DNA from: Dissophora ornata
Lineage: Eukaryota > Mortierellomycota > Mortierellomycetes > Mortierellales > Mortierellaceae
Assembly: GCA_025201705.1 (NCBI GenBank)
Contig: MU616793.1
Coordinates: 1-41,659, forward strand
Length of the DNA: 41,659 nt
Direction: 5' to 3'
Part shown: positions 22,256 to 36,039 of the stretch, piece by piece
Layout: every line of letters begins with the position of its first letter
How positions within the stretch are numbered: the first letter of the stretch is position 1
The notes under the pieces: model-generated
Seen by the model: the letters and a program-made list of their open reading frames with translations, nothing else
Told to the model about the DNA's origin: nothing
Database searches by the model: none
Made by a program: the position numbers and the translations under genes

Positions 22256-23914
22256 GATTGCGTCGGTGTAGTGGGCGTTGTTGCGCTACATGTAGTTGAG
22301 GAAGCATATGAACATGTTGGTGAGGAAGAGCAGTAATGCATGACGGTGTGGGATTCCCCCCGTCTTTTGTTTCCTTTGGCGCTGCTTACTTACGAAAACT
22401 AGTCAGTGTGGGTCTGGCGTCAGTATTTGTCAGCAGGGAGGTGGATCGTAGGAGTGGATGGACGCCTAAAGTGCGGATGAGGAGTGAAACGTCGCCACTG
22501 AGAAGAATGAGGGGAGAGGACGAGGGGAGAGATGGAGTGGTATGAAATGAGGAGAGAAGAGAGGATGGAGAGAGCGAGGGCGAGAACGTGTGTGACAGCT
22601 GGAGAAAGCGGAGATGAGCCCCGCAACGGTTTCTGTTCTGGGGAGAGGAAAGTGAACTGCTCTCTTTGTTGCTTCAACGACAATCACTGTTGTGATGGCA
22701 ATGCAAGTAAGTGGAGAGCGAAAATAGAGGACTGGAGCACCCTGAACGCCCTGAATGACTGAATGAGGGGGAAGGGGGTTGATGTAGAGAAGAGAGAGAG
22801 AAGAGAAGTAAAAATACCCTTGTTGGTGTGGTGTCAAAGGCGAATCGTCTCAACGGTCGTCGATGTATTCCAAATCGTACCTCAAACACTTTGCGCGTTC
22901 ACTACTCGCTGCTGCACCTTCTAGACCTTTTCAAACCAAAGCACAAAACCCCGCTTTCAGCTTCAACCTTTACCCCTGCCCGAGTGTTGTTTCGCGCCCA
23001 GCCCATCCTCGGAACTCTTCCATCATTCCATATTCTCCCACTGCACCGTACTGCGCATCGATACCTGGCCCCCATCATCTTCCGAGTTTTACCACTTATT
23101 AATGCTTCGTATTAGGCTTACGAGCATCGTTGGAAAAATTAATTGACATTAATTTCAATTAACCCAGGCCAGTGAGAACGTACACGTTGATTGTATTGAG
23201 CCCCTATTTTCTGGTGTCTTGTCAAGCTCGACTCCAACTTCAACCTGTTAGTAAGCTGCAACCTCTGCGCTCGACAAAGTACAAGGTGGGGCGTTCAAAA
23301 ATTGGGCGTACCAATTGTCGCAGAGCAAACAGTAGTCGGGAAGTATTGTTTACTTATCAGATCTTTCTTACTTTCCTGCATGTTGACACAGAACTCTGTC
23401 TGAGTTCTTATCAGATTGACGACGGTCGAGGTCCCCCGTCTCGAGTCTGATCGGATCTGCTTTTCAAAGCGATTTTTTTTTCCTTTCTTTCTTTTTTTTT
23501 TTTTTTTACTCACGCTTTCCTTGTTGCGGAGCGCCCAGTTCTTCAACAACAACAACCCGATTGACCTATGAAATCATGAGTCGCCCCAAGTTTATACCGG
23601 CAGCTGTCAATTGAAGGTAGTATGTGATGGGTACCCTTCACCTGGCTTTCAAATAGTCGAAGCGGGCAAAATGCCACATCAGTCCTGTGCCCCGCATCCA
23701 GTTCTTGTGTATCCATGTCAGTCAGAAAACTGGGATGTCAGTTATTCTTTGGACTGTCAAAATCCTTCAAAAATAAAATGCAAAAGCCACATCCAGGACT
23801 ATGGCCAGAACCTGGTCCAAGTGAGACGCAAAAAAAAAAGAGAGAGACAGAGACGCGCTAAGCCCGTTTGTAGTTCTTTCACTCAACCGCTGGGAACAGG
23901 AAACAACACGCGCC
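22256..23914. other. 1.66 kb gene-poor divergent upstream region (copper ATPase / QTRT2)
   Basis: This is the head-to-head region of the copper ATPase (minus) and QTRT2 (plus). It contains purine-rich GAGAGG stretches (22497-22606, 22785-22810), an AT-rich TTAATT cluster (23135-23164), T-rich tracts (23472-23507) and AACAACAACAAC (23544-23555). A 79-codon plus frame at 22863-23102 begins MYSKSYLKHFARSLL, like a mitochondrial presequence, but ends without a domain. I do not call a gene. Confidence 0.45.
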
Positions 23915-25863
23915 ATGTCACCCTTGAGGTTTTGCATTCACGCATCGGCACCAGAGCCTGCAAGAGCGCGCTGCGGAACCTTGTCCATCTCCAAAGCTGA
24001 TCAGCACGGCAGCACAGACCAAAATGGCAGTAGCAGCAAACGGGTGATTGAGACTCCAGGTTGCTTCATGTACTCGATCAAGGGATCAGTCCCTCACCTC
24101 ACTCCTGACAATATGAGGCTGCAGGACTTTGGAGGCATCCATGTGTCCCTGGAGCAGATCCTGTAAGGATCCTTTTAATAATATCGCGCAGTTGCTCTTT
24201 GTCACACTCTACACTGCGCATCTGACAACTTCACCGGTTATTCTGTTTAGGCAAACCGACCAGCCTGGTTCCTTCACCAAGTGGCCTTCTACCCCAGCAT
24301 CCCCAAAATTCACTCTCGCAGACTACCTGCACCTTCAGGACCTTATCCTCTTATGCGATCTCCGCGACTACTCTTCTCCTTCTCCCTCCTCCTCTTCTAC
24401 CCCCGACTCTTCCACTTCAAGAATCGGTCCCAACACAGATCGCCATGTCCTGTTATCAACACCCAAGGGTGTCCGTCAACTGACTTTGGATGACTATCTA
24501 AAAGTTGTCCGCCAGTTTCAACCCGACATCGTGTCCGCTCTGGCAGACAACATTACTGATGCCAAGGAGCCTGCTCAGAAACGTGTCCACAAAAGCATAG
24601 ACAGGACGCTTAGATGGCTGGATCAGATTCTTGTGGAGAGGCAAGGCGGAGATGGTAGAATCGAGGATCGAAGGGTCGAAGAAGAAAAGAGGGTTAAGAA
24701 GGAGAAGAAGGAGAGGAGAAAGGCCATGGCCAAGGAGCAGCAACGACTTGAAGACAACAAACAGGAGCCGGAAAGTCGTGTTGAAGTTTCGCCAATTGCA
24801 ACGGAAGCATGGACAGATGTTGCGGTGTTTGCAAATGTGCAAGGGTCGCAGTTTGAAGAGGAGAGGATCTGGAGTGCAGAAGAGACGGCGAAGAGGGAGG
24901 GTGTGGATGGGTTTATTGTGAATACTGCCGAGTTGACCGGTTGGTGTGGCAAGGATGAGATCTGGAAGCTTGTCCAAACGTCGATCGAGCGTTTGCCTGC
25001 TCAAAAGCCTAGACTGGTCTCTGGCATCCAAGCTCCAGGTAGGAGAGAATCTGATTGATATCAAGTTGGATCTGTAATGTTTTTACGCGAAGCATTTATT
25101 TCTGACATCAATCATCTTATATTCACTAGAGGACATCCTCAAAGCGGTTGCTCTGGGCGTGGATTTGTTTGACACCTCATACCCGTACCAATTGACGGAG
25201 GATGGAAAGGCATCGCTGTATTACTTTGGAGAGAGTGGTGCCGCAACAGCACCCACTACTGGCAGCAGTAACAACAGCCGCTGGATCAATCTCTGGGATG
25301 ATGAGCATGGCGACAAATTTGTGCCAATCCTGGAGGGCTGCGAGTGTTATGCTTGCAAAGGAAGCAAGCATTCCCGGGCTTACATCAACCATCTTTTGAA
25401 GACACACGAGATGCTTGCCACGGTCCTGCTGATGAGGTAAAAGACTCTCTGATCCCAACACTCTATCGCTCAGATAGTGTTCGCAGAACCGCGTAGCTAG
25501 ATGAGAAACAGGTTTACTAATTTCGCTCTTTTCATCATCTCTGTTGCTAGCCATAACATGTATCAGTACGGAAAGTTCTTTGCCGCTGTGCGGGAAGCAG
25601 TCAAGGCAGGCACCCTGGATCAGTCCTCGAAGACCTTTCACGAAAAGTTTGGTGTGGAGCCAATTCGCACCGGTGAGAAACACCCGGCTCAGATTGTTGT
25701 TGAGGCAGCGCTGTCAAAACGCAACCAGCGACTTGATGGCGCAGAACCCGCAGTGGTGGAGGCCATTGGGCTTGGGGAGAAGGGAATGAAGAAACGACCC
25801 GAGGGTGATGAGAAGGCTGAAAAGGAAATCAAGAAGGTCAAAAAGGCACAGGGCTCAGCATAG
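23915..25863 (+). CDS. Queuine tRNA-ribosyltransferase accessory subunit 2 (QTRT2-like)
   Basis: This is the non-catalytic partner of eukaryotic TGT, which swaps guanine-34 for queuine in GUN-anticodon tRNAs; in animals it sits on the mitochondrial surface. Exons are 23915-24162, 24251-25038, 25130-25436 and 25551-25863, giving 551 residues, longer than the ~415 of the human protein. Landmarks are PGCFMYSIKGSVPHLTPDNM, KSIDRTLRWLDQIL, EDILKAVALGVDLFDTSYPY, INLWDDEHG, and the zinc site CxCxxC (C416, C418, C421) with SRAYINHLLKTHEML and H449 in SHNMYQYG. A highly charged Glu/Lys/Arg helix at about residues 211-260 is inserted between barrel segments, and the tail is lysine-rich (KKRPEGDEKAEKEIKKVKK). 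Catalytic aspartates belong to the partner subunit, not seen here. Confidence 0.92.
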
Positions 25864-25976
25864 AGTTTAATACCAAACAACCAGAGCGTGTAATAATCTG
25901 AAAAATATTCTAGTGCTTTATCTGTGCTGAGACAAACAATCATGGAGGTAGCGCTCCATTGCTCGTTGCCCATTTT

Positions 25977-27248
25977 CTACAACTCCTTCTTTGCCGAGCC
26001 AGCCGTGCGTTGGAGTCGACGAGTCTGAGCTGCCGAGAGGACCGATCGTCCTGAGACAATAGCCACAATAGAGAGAACTCCGAGGCTTTGAAGGACAGGG
26101 AATAGGGTGACATGGGTCCAGTATGAGTAAAAGACGTACTCCATTCCTGCCAACGATCCAAAGAATACCGCCGCGGCAATGAGATCAAGTGGCTTCGTGG
26201 CCAGAGCCTTCAGTGGCTCAAACTTGATGTTCAACTGACCCCACTGTAAGATCGGAAATAATGGCGATATTCATCAGCCTCAGCGTTCCAAGAGGTGCCT
26301 GCCTTCATATAGATTTCTCTGCAGATCAAATGCTCAACTTACGAGGAGGAGGAGGACGGCAAAGGGAGCGAGGACCAAGAGAGTGAACGCTCCTGAAATA
26401 GCGGTGTTGATCAGTTTCTGGTCAGGTCGGAACTGGTGATGAATTTCGGGTTGAGACTTGTACTCAAGACGGGTGGGACGAGTGGCTGGATTGGTGGTGG
26501 GCCCCTTGACCTCAATGTGGCCGAGCATGTACTTGTAGGGATCCTCGATCTTGGGACCACCGACCAAAAATGTCATAGAATACGTGCGAGTGCCGTACTT
26601 AAACTTCTTATCAGACTTTGCAAAGTTCTAGAAGCAGTATAGAGGGGGTGTTAACCCTGAAAGTGTCAGCAAGGCACCACCGGGGAGTATGTAATAGCGC
26701 CATCAACTGTAGCGCAGTGTCCATGTTGGCATCAGTTATCGCTGTTTGTTGCTATGTCCCTTACGAGTTCAAAGCGACCCTTTCCAGAACCCTTGACAGA
26801 GGCAGCAACCATGATTTCGTCCTGGAATTCATCCTGACTCTGGAACACGACCATGGCTTGATGGGGTCGCTCGCTGCTCTCGACCTTGAATGAAAACTTG
26901 AGTAAATCTGTTGACTCTGCAGACAGGTCTCCAGCTGCGTTGGGGTATTCCAACCTAAATACATTGATGTAAATGTTGTCATTATCAGTATCGATTGATC
27001 AATTGGGTACGTGGATACGAGATAGAGAAGTGCCATGTTGTTGTCTGCTCAAGGCAAAGTTCCTTTGTCGCGGCGACGCTTTGGCGTTGAAGGAAGGGCC
27101 GGCTCCGTGCTTACTTGTGCTCAGTCTTCTTGGCACCATCCCTGGCGACTACCTGGAGGTTGATGTCGTTGATCTTCCATGACCCTGCGAGGACTGTGGA
27201 AAGTGATGCCAGCAAGGTGACCAGTAACAGGGACCGAAGCTTTGTCAT
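25977..27248 (-). CDS. SWP1: Oligosaccharyltransferase delta subunit (SWP1 / ribophorin II)
   Basis: This is a subunit of the ER complex that transfers glycans to asparagine. Exons (minus) are 27115-27248, 26765-26954, 26343-26627 and 25977-26243, giving 291 residues, close to yeast Swp1. It has a signal peptide MTKLRSLLLVTLLASLSTVLAG-like start (residues 1-21), a lumenal beta-rich domain (WKINDINLQVVARDG; DPYKYMLGHIEVKGP; PEIHHQFRPDQK) and three C-terminal membrane segments (TLLVLAPFAVLLLL; LIAAAVFFGSLAGMEYVFY; LQSLGVLSIVAIVSG). It ends KKEL, a dilysine (KKxx) ER-retrieval signal facing the cytosol. All junctions are GT-AG. It is convergent with QTRT2 (113 bases between stops) and divergent from the MAG1-like gene. 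Confidence 0.93.
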
Positions 27249-28143
27249 GATGAGGGTGTAGCGGAATGGGGGAGGACAAGGGAAGATAGATGAGTGATGA
27301 ATGGATGGAAATGGGACGCGCACAGGAATGTGAAATTCCACTCGAGATGATGTTCGCGTCCCAAAGTCCTGGCTCACCTCCACAGCACAGGGATCGATTT
27401 GCCACTCAACGGCCGCCTATTTGCCCTGTAAATTAGCCGAGCAAACATCGTGTTGCTGATGTCATCGAATGTGAATTAATCGTATGTACCACACAGGTCG
27501 GATGAATTTCCCTCCTCTGCGCAGAGTCTGTGGGCGTTCAAACGTTGACCCTTCCCCAGTCTTCACCATTACCCATGCAGACTCGCCGAAAAGCACTCGC
27601 CCTCGCTACCGGGGTTACCACTACCTCAGCACTGAAGCCAACGCTCACCTCTATCTTTAAGCACTCCAAAGCCAGGTACCTTCCCATGTATCTATGGCGC
27701 ATTGATCCTTCAATCTTGACCCATCTCAACTGAAGTCTAACGCCACCAATTTTTATATTTCCTTGGTTTGCTAGAACAAGTGTCAGGACTCTGGTGACTG
27801 CAAGTATCTTCACGAATACGAACACTACTTCTTTATCACTGATGGAGCATGTCCTCACTTGCTGATGCTGTTGGTTGCTGTTGCGTTTATAATATAGGGA
27901 TTGGGAGTGAAATTCACAGAGACTAAAGTTCTTGGGAGTGAGGCGAGTTAAAACAACGAAAAACCCTTTCTTGCCATGACGATCCCACTTCCAAAGACAG
28001 GTTTATGTTAACGCCAATCGTAACCCGAATGTATCGCTTAGACTTCGACCCTATCTATCCAAAACGATGGCCCTGTTGTCTCCATCTCGATTAAAAAGAC
28101 CCAGCAGACACGACGCACTCGAAAGGCCATATCGCCATCAGCC
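27249..28143. other. SWP1 promoter and unresolved 5' region of the MAG1-like gene
   Basis: 895 bases. A likely coding segment at 27574-27676 (ATG, MQTRRKALALATGV…) ends AAAGCCAG|GTACCT in phase 2. The frame that precedes the MAG1-like ATG at 28144 is open back to an acceptor at 28041 (GCTTAG|ACTTCG) in phase 0. The two phases do not match, so a missing middle exon or an independent start is needed. I could not settle which. Confidence 0.4.
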
Positions 28144-29211
28144 ATGGAGACAGAGCCTACGGACACCACTACCGTTTCTAAGAACAAGACGACTGTAATC
28201 TCTACCCTGGAAATCAAGGCGCCGAAACTGAAGGTTCCGGAGGATAACCCTTGGACGAAGCGGCCTACACATGTTCCTTCATATGTCCAAGCAGCTCTGG
28301 GACATCTTTGCAGGGTGGATCCAGCCCTTGCACCGTTAATTGCCAAGCACCGTTACACTGTCTACGCCGACCACGATACTAACTACTTTCGGTGAGAAAC
28401 GTTTTTCTCACGTCGAATGCACCCCTTCTTTGTAGTAGTTATGCAAACGTCTAGTACGTCAATCGATGGCTCTTCCTGACACCGTCCATCTTTATCAAAT
28501 AACTGTAGTGTTCTGACGCGAACTATAATCAGTCAGCAAATCCATTGGAAGGCTGCAAAGTCCATCATCTTCAAGTTCGTTTCATATTACTTTCCTGGTC
28601 AGGTCACATTAGAATCGTTAGATTCCGGGGACAAATCCTTTCCTACCCCTGATCAAGTCTTGTCCACGCCAATGGATCAATTACGCCTCTGTGGACTCTC
28701 AGAGAGGAAAGGCTCCTATATCCAAGACTTGGCCAGGCACTTTTCCGAGGGCAAGATCACTTTCACTGACAAAGCTATGCTACAATCCATGACGGATGAA
28801 GAGGTGGCATCGCAGCTGCTCTGCGTTCGTGGGATCGGACCCTGGACTGTAGACATGTTTATGATGGACTCTCTCGAGCGCCTGGATGTGCTGCCAACAC
28901 TGGATCTGGGCGTCCGCAAGGGTATGGAGAAACATTTTGCTGGCGAGTATAAAAATGGGGTATGGGGTACGATTGTTGAAGAGACGGAAGGAGTGAAGGA
29001 TGAGAACGGGGTTGTAGCTGTCGCTAGGAAGATTAAGAAGAAGAATGGGGTCAAAGGCAAGGGTAAAGCTAAGAATGGCGATATGTCTTGCGAGGATATG
29101 GAAAGGATGGCGGAGAAATGGAGACCGTACCGTAGTGTTGCTTCGTGGTACATGTGGAGGATCCTCTCGGAGGGTGAAGGTGGAGAGGGTATTATCACCG
29201 CACCGATTTGA
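28144..29211 (+). CDS. MAG1: DNA-3-methyladenine glycosylase (MAG1/AlkA type, HhH-GPD)
   Basis: This enzyme removes alkylated purines to start base-excision repair in the nucleus. Two exons are supported, 28144-28391 and 28509-29211, giving 316 residues from METEPTDTTT; coding probably extends upstream (frame open to 28042). Landmarks are HVPSYVQAALGHLCRVDPALAPLI, RTIISQQIHWKAAKSIIFKF, LRLCGLSERKGSYIQDLA, the helix-hairpin-helix LLCVRGIGPWTVDMFMM, and PTLDLGVRKG with the catalytic aspartate D215. A Lys/Gly-rich insert (KKKNGVKGKGKAKNG) near residue 265 precedes the usual WRPYRSVASWYMWR end. Family enzymes need no metal. An AATAAA lies 38 bases past the stop, and the next gene starts 115 bases on. 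Confidence 0.92.
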
Positions 29212-29248
29212 ACACAAAATTGGATTCGTTGCACGCGTTTTTGCTTTG

Positions 29249-29254
29249 AATAAA
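29249..29254 (+). terminator. Poly(A) signal AATAAA, MAG1-like gene
   Basis: AATAAA in TTTGAATAAATTTG, 38 bases after the stop and 72 bases before the next ATG. Confidence 0.5.
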
Positions 29255-29325
29255 TTTGAGCCTTCTCTGCATTTTGCAAGCGACTGCGACACACTTCTAG
29301 TAGATCGTTTCTGCATTCATTTACC

Positions 29326-30886
<1,561 letters not shown>

Positions 30887-30986
30887 TGATCCTGCCCGGT
30901 CTACAACAGTCATTCCCCCACCGGACTTGGCAATCGTGGCACTGTAATCACAGCATTCAGACAGGAGCTTCAAGGGCGCATCCACC

Positions 30987-33900
30987 ATGTCTTTCGCCGG
31001 GTACTTTTTCGGAAATGTCGACAAATCAGGAAAGGTCGAGGACCTGCCTGAGGTATTAAGCGACATCGAACCCTACTCATTGCATTCACATGGAGCAGCA
31101 GCTGTGCTAGTTTACGGTCATCGAATCTTCTCTCACCCAACTTGCCTTTTGTTAATCGATCTCTTTCCTAGGAATTCCGCGAGGCACTGGAGAGCCTAGA
31201 AAACAGTGAACAATTGACACATCTCTTCTCCGCAAAGACACTTGGAGTCGAGGACAATGAGGTCCAGACAAGGGCGAACGGTTCGGGCGGCGCTGATAAT
31301 GATGACGAAGAAGATGAAGATCAGGATGGCGAGGTGAACTTTGCAACGATCAAGTCGACCTTTGAGCACGACAAGGATGCAGTGGACTATTCAGAAATCA
31401 ATGACTTGGCAGCCGACAATACACAGCAAGAGATGTTCAGTAGTCGGTATTTGCAAAAAGGTTTATCTGCAGTCAAGGCGACTGCGACAACAGCCATGAG
31501 GAGTAGTCAGAGCAAGTCATCTAGACTGGACACTATGGACGAAGACTATGATGCTGACGAAACGGACGAAAAGGATGCAAGGGCTTCTACTGCGCAAGTT
31601 ACTGATAAGCCGGCCTTGTCCCTGTTGGAGCAGCAGCAGATATACCTGATGGAGGAGCAACAAAAACAACTGCATCAACAAACCACAGGAGGTGCAGGCT
31701 CGAAACCGCTATTACCATCAATCTCACTCCCTGGATCATCTGGAACCTTGGCTCCCCCAGCTGCATCAACTGAGCCTGTGGATGTGCATACTTTATACCC
31801 TGCTTTCGAAAAGGACAAGATCCTCAAATTTTCAGAGATTTTCAACGTTAAACGCCCTAAGCGGTTTCCTCACTCGAGAGTCAAGCCAGCTGCATTCCCA
31901 ACCAGCACTAAATTCAGCCGCGAGCAGGATCAAAAGAAACTATTCGAGCTGCCAGAAAATCGCTCCAGTAGCGAAGACCAGTATGCTGATTACGATGGTG
32001 ACGTCGAGGAAGTCATTGACAAGGAATGGGCTAATAGCTTGGAGTGGAGGGTGCCTGGCACCAAGGGTTTTTACTCTGTGCAGCTTGAGTCATGGGAAGA
32101 TAAGATCATCTGGGACGATGATGCTATAGTTCCTTCATATACAATGGAAATGACCAGGTAAGGATGCAATGCACTACGAGCAATCTCTGAAACAACCTTT
32201 TTCTGAACGACTGTCATCAACTTTTTGCTGACTCGCCGTGTTTGGTGTATTTGAAAAATACTTAGAGGAGGAAATTCGACGATCAAGAAGCCATCAGAGA
32301 CTCCACAAGATCTCTTTGCGGTACGGAATTACGACCTGGAGAACGGCGACTGGGAAGAGTCCATCATCTGGGATGAAAATAAGCCATACAAGCCATTCGC
32401 CCATGTCAGCCTTAATATGAACGATGCGAACGTGTTGTTTGACCTGACATCAATGGATACAAAGGGTATGGGAGAAGGTTTCAGAGGTAAGGATGCAGTG
32501 ATGTTTGTTGATTTATTCTTGCTTGTCTTGATCACATTGCTAACATTGGTTGACGTTTTTTGTGATCTAGTCAAACGCGGAAAGAAAGTACAATTGCCAG
32601 CCTACCGTGTGATTACGAACAAGAACGAACCCTCCGAGGCCGAGACGCATAGGAAGCTGCACATTGACCGCTTCAACTTGTCGAACGATCGATTTTACGA
32701 AATTCATAAGGAAGGGCGCTTCCACAGGGTGCGCCAGACATTTGGTCAGTTGGTTGTGCAGCATGCTCTCCCCTCTGTCAAGTTGATGAAGCCCTGGTAC
32801 AAGAACAAGTTGACGAAATCCGAATTGCGATCGTTCCACCGACCACAACTTCAGATCCCACCCAATGTTGAAATCACGTTTTCGCGCGTGAAGGGCAGCA
32901 AGAAGAAGAATAAGAAGAGGAAGGAACTGGGCGAGGTCATGCGGAGCTCCAAAGATCTTACGCTCCGCGACCACACCAATTTTGTGCTATTGGAATATTC
33001 GGAAGAGCACCCAGCCATTGTGCAGAACGTTGGTATGGGAAGCTTTTTGATCAATTACTACCGCAAGGAGTCGATCGACGATACGCACATGCCACAGATG
33101 GAGATTGGAGAGCCTTTTGTTCTCGACGTTGCGGATGCCTCACCTTTCTTAAACTTTGGAAACGTGGAGCCGGGTCAGACTATTAGTGCGCTCTACAACA
33201 ATTTGATCAGGGCACCCGTTTTCGAGCAACCTGCCCGGAACACAGACTTTCTGGTGATCAGGAACACCTATAAAGGCGAGACCAAGTACTATATCCGCCA
33301 TATCCCTCATATCTACGCTGTTGGTCAAACATATCCAGTTCAGGATGTCCCCGGCCCCCACTCGCGAAAGATTACAACAATGGTCAAGAACCGTCTTCAG
33401 ATTTCAGCTTTCAGATTCATCCGTAAGGATCCGTTCAACCGTCTGCGGTTCGCAAAACTCGTCAAGGCGTACCCAGAGTATTCAGAAATCCAGATCCGAC
33501 AGAGGCTGAAGGAATTTGCGGAGTTCCAGCGAAAGGGCAACAATACTGGATTTTGGAAATTGAAGGCAAGCACGCCTTTGCCGAGCGAGGAGGAGATCAG
33601 GAAACTGGTGACGCCCGAAATGGTCTGTCTATACGAGAGTATGTTGGTCGGACAGCGTCATCTTTTGGACGCAGGTTACGGAAAAGCTGCTGATGGAGAG
33701 GATGATATCGGAAATGAGGACAATGAGGCCAACATGGACATCGAGGAGCAGCTTGCACCATGGATTACGACACGAAACTTCATCAACGCAACGCAGGGCA
33801 AAGCTATGTTGAAGCTTTGGGGCGCTGGGGATCCTTCTGGCCGCGGAGAGGGATTCAGTTTCGTGCGTATCAGTATGAAGGACATCTTTTTAAGGCAAGG

Positions 33901-35967
33901 AGAGTCACTCGAGGAGAGATTGGCGCAGATCGAGTTGTTGCCCAAGAGTACACATCGATATAACGTTGCAGAGCAACAGCAGGTATACAAGGAGGAGATT
34001 ACACGCATCTGGAATGCGCAGTGTCAGGCGCTGAGCAAGACTGAGGAGATTAATGGCAAAGACGATGAGATCGCGGCCAGTGACGATGACGATGACGATA
34101 GCTACAGTCGTCAGAAGAGAGAGATGTCAGTTATTGATCGGAATCGCATCTCACCCTCGCCATCGCTGTTCGGCCGATACCGCGACAGCAATGACCGCGA
34201 TCGAGACCGCGACCGCGACCGTGATCACGATATAGACGACGACAATGTCTCTATGGCTGGCAGTATCAGCTCACGAACAAGTGCTGGAAACTTTGGATCG
34301 TCTAGGAACAAGTATTTGATCATTAAGAGACTTATTCGCCAGCCCAATGGCGAGGCTGTGTGGAAGTCCGAAACGATTCGCGACCCTGCGGTCATGAACA
34401 ACTACATTCGTCACCGACAACTAATCGAGGAGAGCGCCATTAGTACTGAAGCCCTGGAACCAACAGACGACGAGGCCAAGAATGAGCGTATGAGGAGACG
34501 CATTCAGGAGGAGATTGCCAGACTGAATAGAAATCAGGAGCGCAGATTGGCTAGAGCTGCAGCAAAGGCAGGTACTGCGCCGCCAGAGATGCCGATCAAC
34601 CCTGCGACGGCTACACTCAAGAAAAAAGTTGTGGTATGTGTTTATCCAAGTGAAGGGTATGTTCGAATAGTGATATGGTGCTGTGAAAATGTGACTAAGT
34701 CGATGATTTGCAATGCAATTCGTGATAATAGCGCCAGTGCAGTAACTGCGGTGCATTGGGCCATATGAAGACCAACAAGAAGTGTCCCAAGTATGTCGAT
34801 CCCTCGGGAGCGCTTCCTAACCTGGGCGTAACTGGTACTGCGTATGTTACATCTGGAGGTGTAGGAGGAAGCATGATGTCTCCCCCCCACGCACCGATGC
34901 GCCAGACGTCTATCCCACCAGGAACTCCAGCTGGCATGGCTCGAGGAGGTTCAGTCGGTGGAGATTACTTTCGACAGGGATCGCCTCAATCCTCCAGCAG
35001 TGGTGGGAACAAGATCTCGATCCCCAAGGCAGTGATTGATCGAGTTGTGGATCTGGAAAAGGAGCGAGAGAGAGAGGATAAAGAGGCTCTCTTAGTTCGA
35101 CTGCCTTCAAAGATGCTTCGTAAGTGTTTTTGTGCAACTTCTTGCTATATTTCTATGCTGGTTTATACTCTGCTAATTATAAATTTCGTAGAATCGACGC
35201 AACCAAAGCGGAAACGAAGTGAATCAACCAGCCAGCAGCAAAACGACTTGGAAGACTTTATGGATTATGTGCATCGACCCACTAAATCGTATGGTCGTCG
35301 CAAGAAGCCCGATGTCGAACTTGCCAACATTATTGAGTCTATTCTGTCCACGATCCTGTCAATGCAAGAGGCCACCGCTTTTATTTCCCCAGTATCGTCT
35401 AAGATTGCACCTGGATACGATATTGTGATCAAGCACCCACGAGATCTCTCTGGTATGCGAGATGCCAACAAGAATTATTATGCGTACAGGACCGCCGACG
35501 CGTTCTTGACAGATATGCGAATCATGGTCAACAACTCATGGATATACAACGGCGAGTTTTCACCCTGGACCATTGCAGCCAAGAGGCTGTTGGAGAAAGC
35601 TGAAGAGATCCTGGACCCACAGATGGAGACCATTCGTCAGCTAGAACAGGAGATTCTGGAAGCGGATATGAAGGCGAATATTTATGGTGGAGCGGGTACG
35701 CCTGGTGGAGTGCTTAGTGTAACGGGAACTCCACCGCCATCAGCACTCCCAAGTGTTCATCCTGGTGGATATGGTCTCTACACGAGTACTAATTTCACAG
35801 GCATGGGCCAGCCGTTCTTGGGATTTACGGCTCCTCCAGTGAAGGCGACTGGCAGCGGTTCGATGGTTGCGCAAGGCGGTAATGCGTCTGCTTTTACTCC
35901 AGCTGCAGCCCCTGTTGGAGGCACAGGAGAGGTGCAAGTGAAACCTGAGACCATGGAATGGGAGTGA
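30987..35967 (+). CDS. TAF1: TFIID subunit TAF1 with zinc knuckle and C-terminal bromodomain
   Basis: This is the largest TFIID scaffold subunit, nuclear. Exons are 30987-31052, 31172-32157, 32266-32486, 32571-34633, 34738-35119 and 35192-35967, giving 1,497 residues. The N-terminus MSFAGYFFGNVD plus EFREALESLEN resembles the TBP-binding TAND region, followed by an acidic stretch. The central DUF3591/TAF7-binding domain (roughly residues 370-870) shows HVSLNMNDANVLFDL, FNLSNDRFYEIHKEGR, GEPFVLDVADASPFLNFG, PPGP-like DVPGPHSRK and WITTRNFINATQGKAMLKLW. A CX2CX4HX6C zinc knuckle (C1113, C1116, H1121, C1128) follows. One bromodomain (about 1275-1375) keeps the acetyl-lysine Asn (YNG, N1359). Yeast Taf1 lacks a bromodomain (Bdf1 supplies it), so this is the ancestral-type arrangement. 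The intron at 32487-32570 has no in-frame stop. Confidence 0.95.
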
Positions 35968-36033
35968 ACAAAAGTGCTGTTGGCAGGTTAACTCTGTAAA
36001 TAGGATTTGCTGTGCTCTGTTTGCTCATACACT

Positions 36034-36039
36034 AATAAA
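36034..36039 (+). terminator. Poly(A) signal AATAAA, TAF1
   Basis: AATAAA in CACTAATAAACAAAC, 67 bases after the TAF1 stop. Confidence 0.5.

Noticed and set aside
22863..23102. 79-codon plus frame starting with a presequence-like MYSKSYLKHFARSLL
   Set aside because: The rest is Pro/Ser-rich with no domain and ends in AT-rich DNA; no downstream exon fits.
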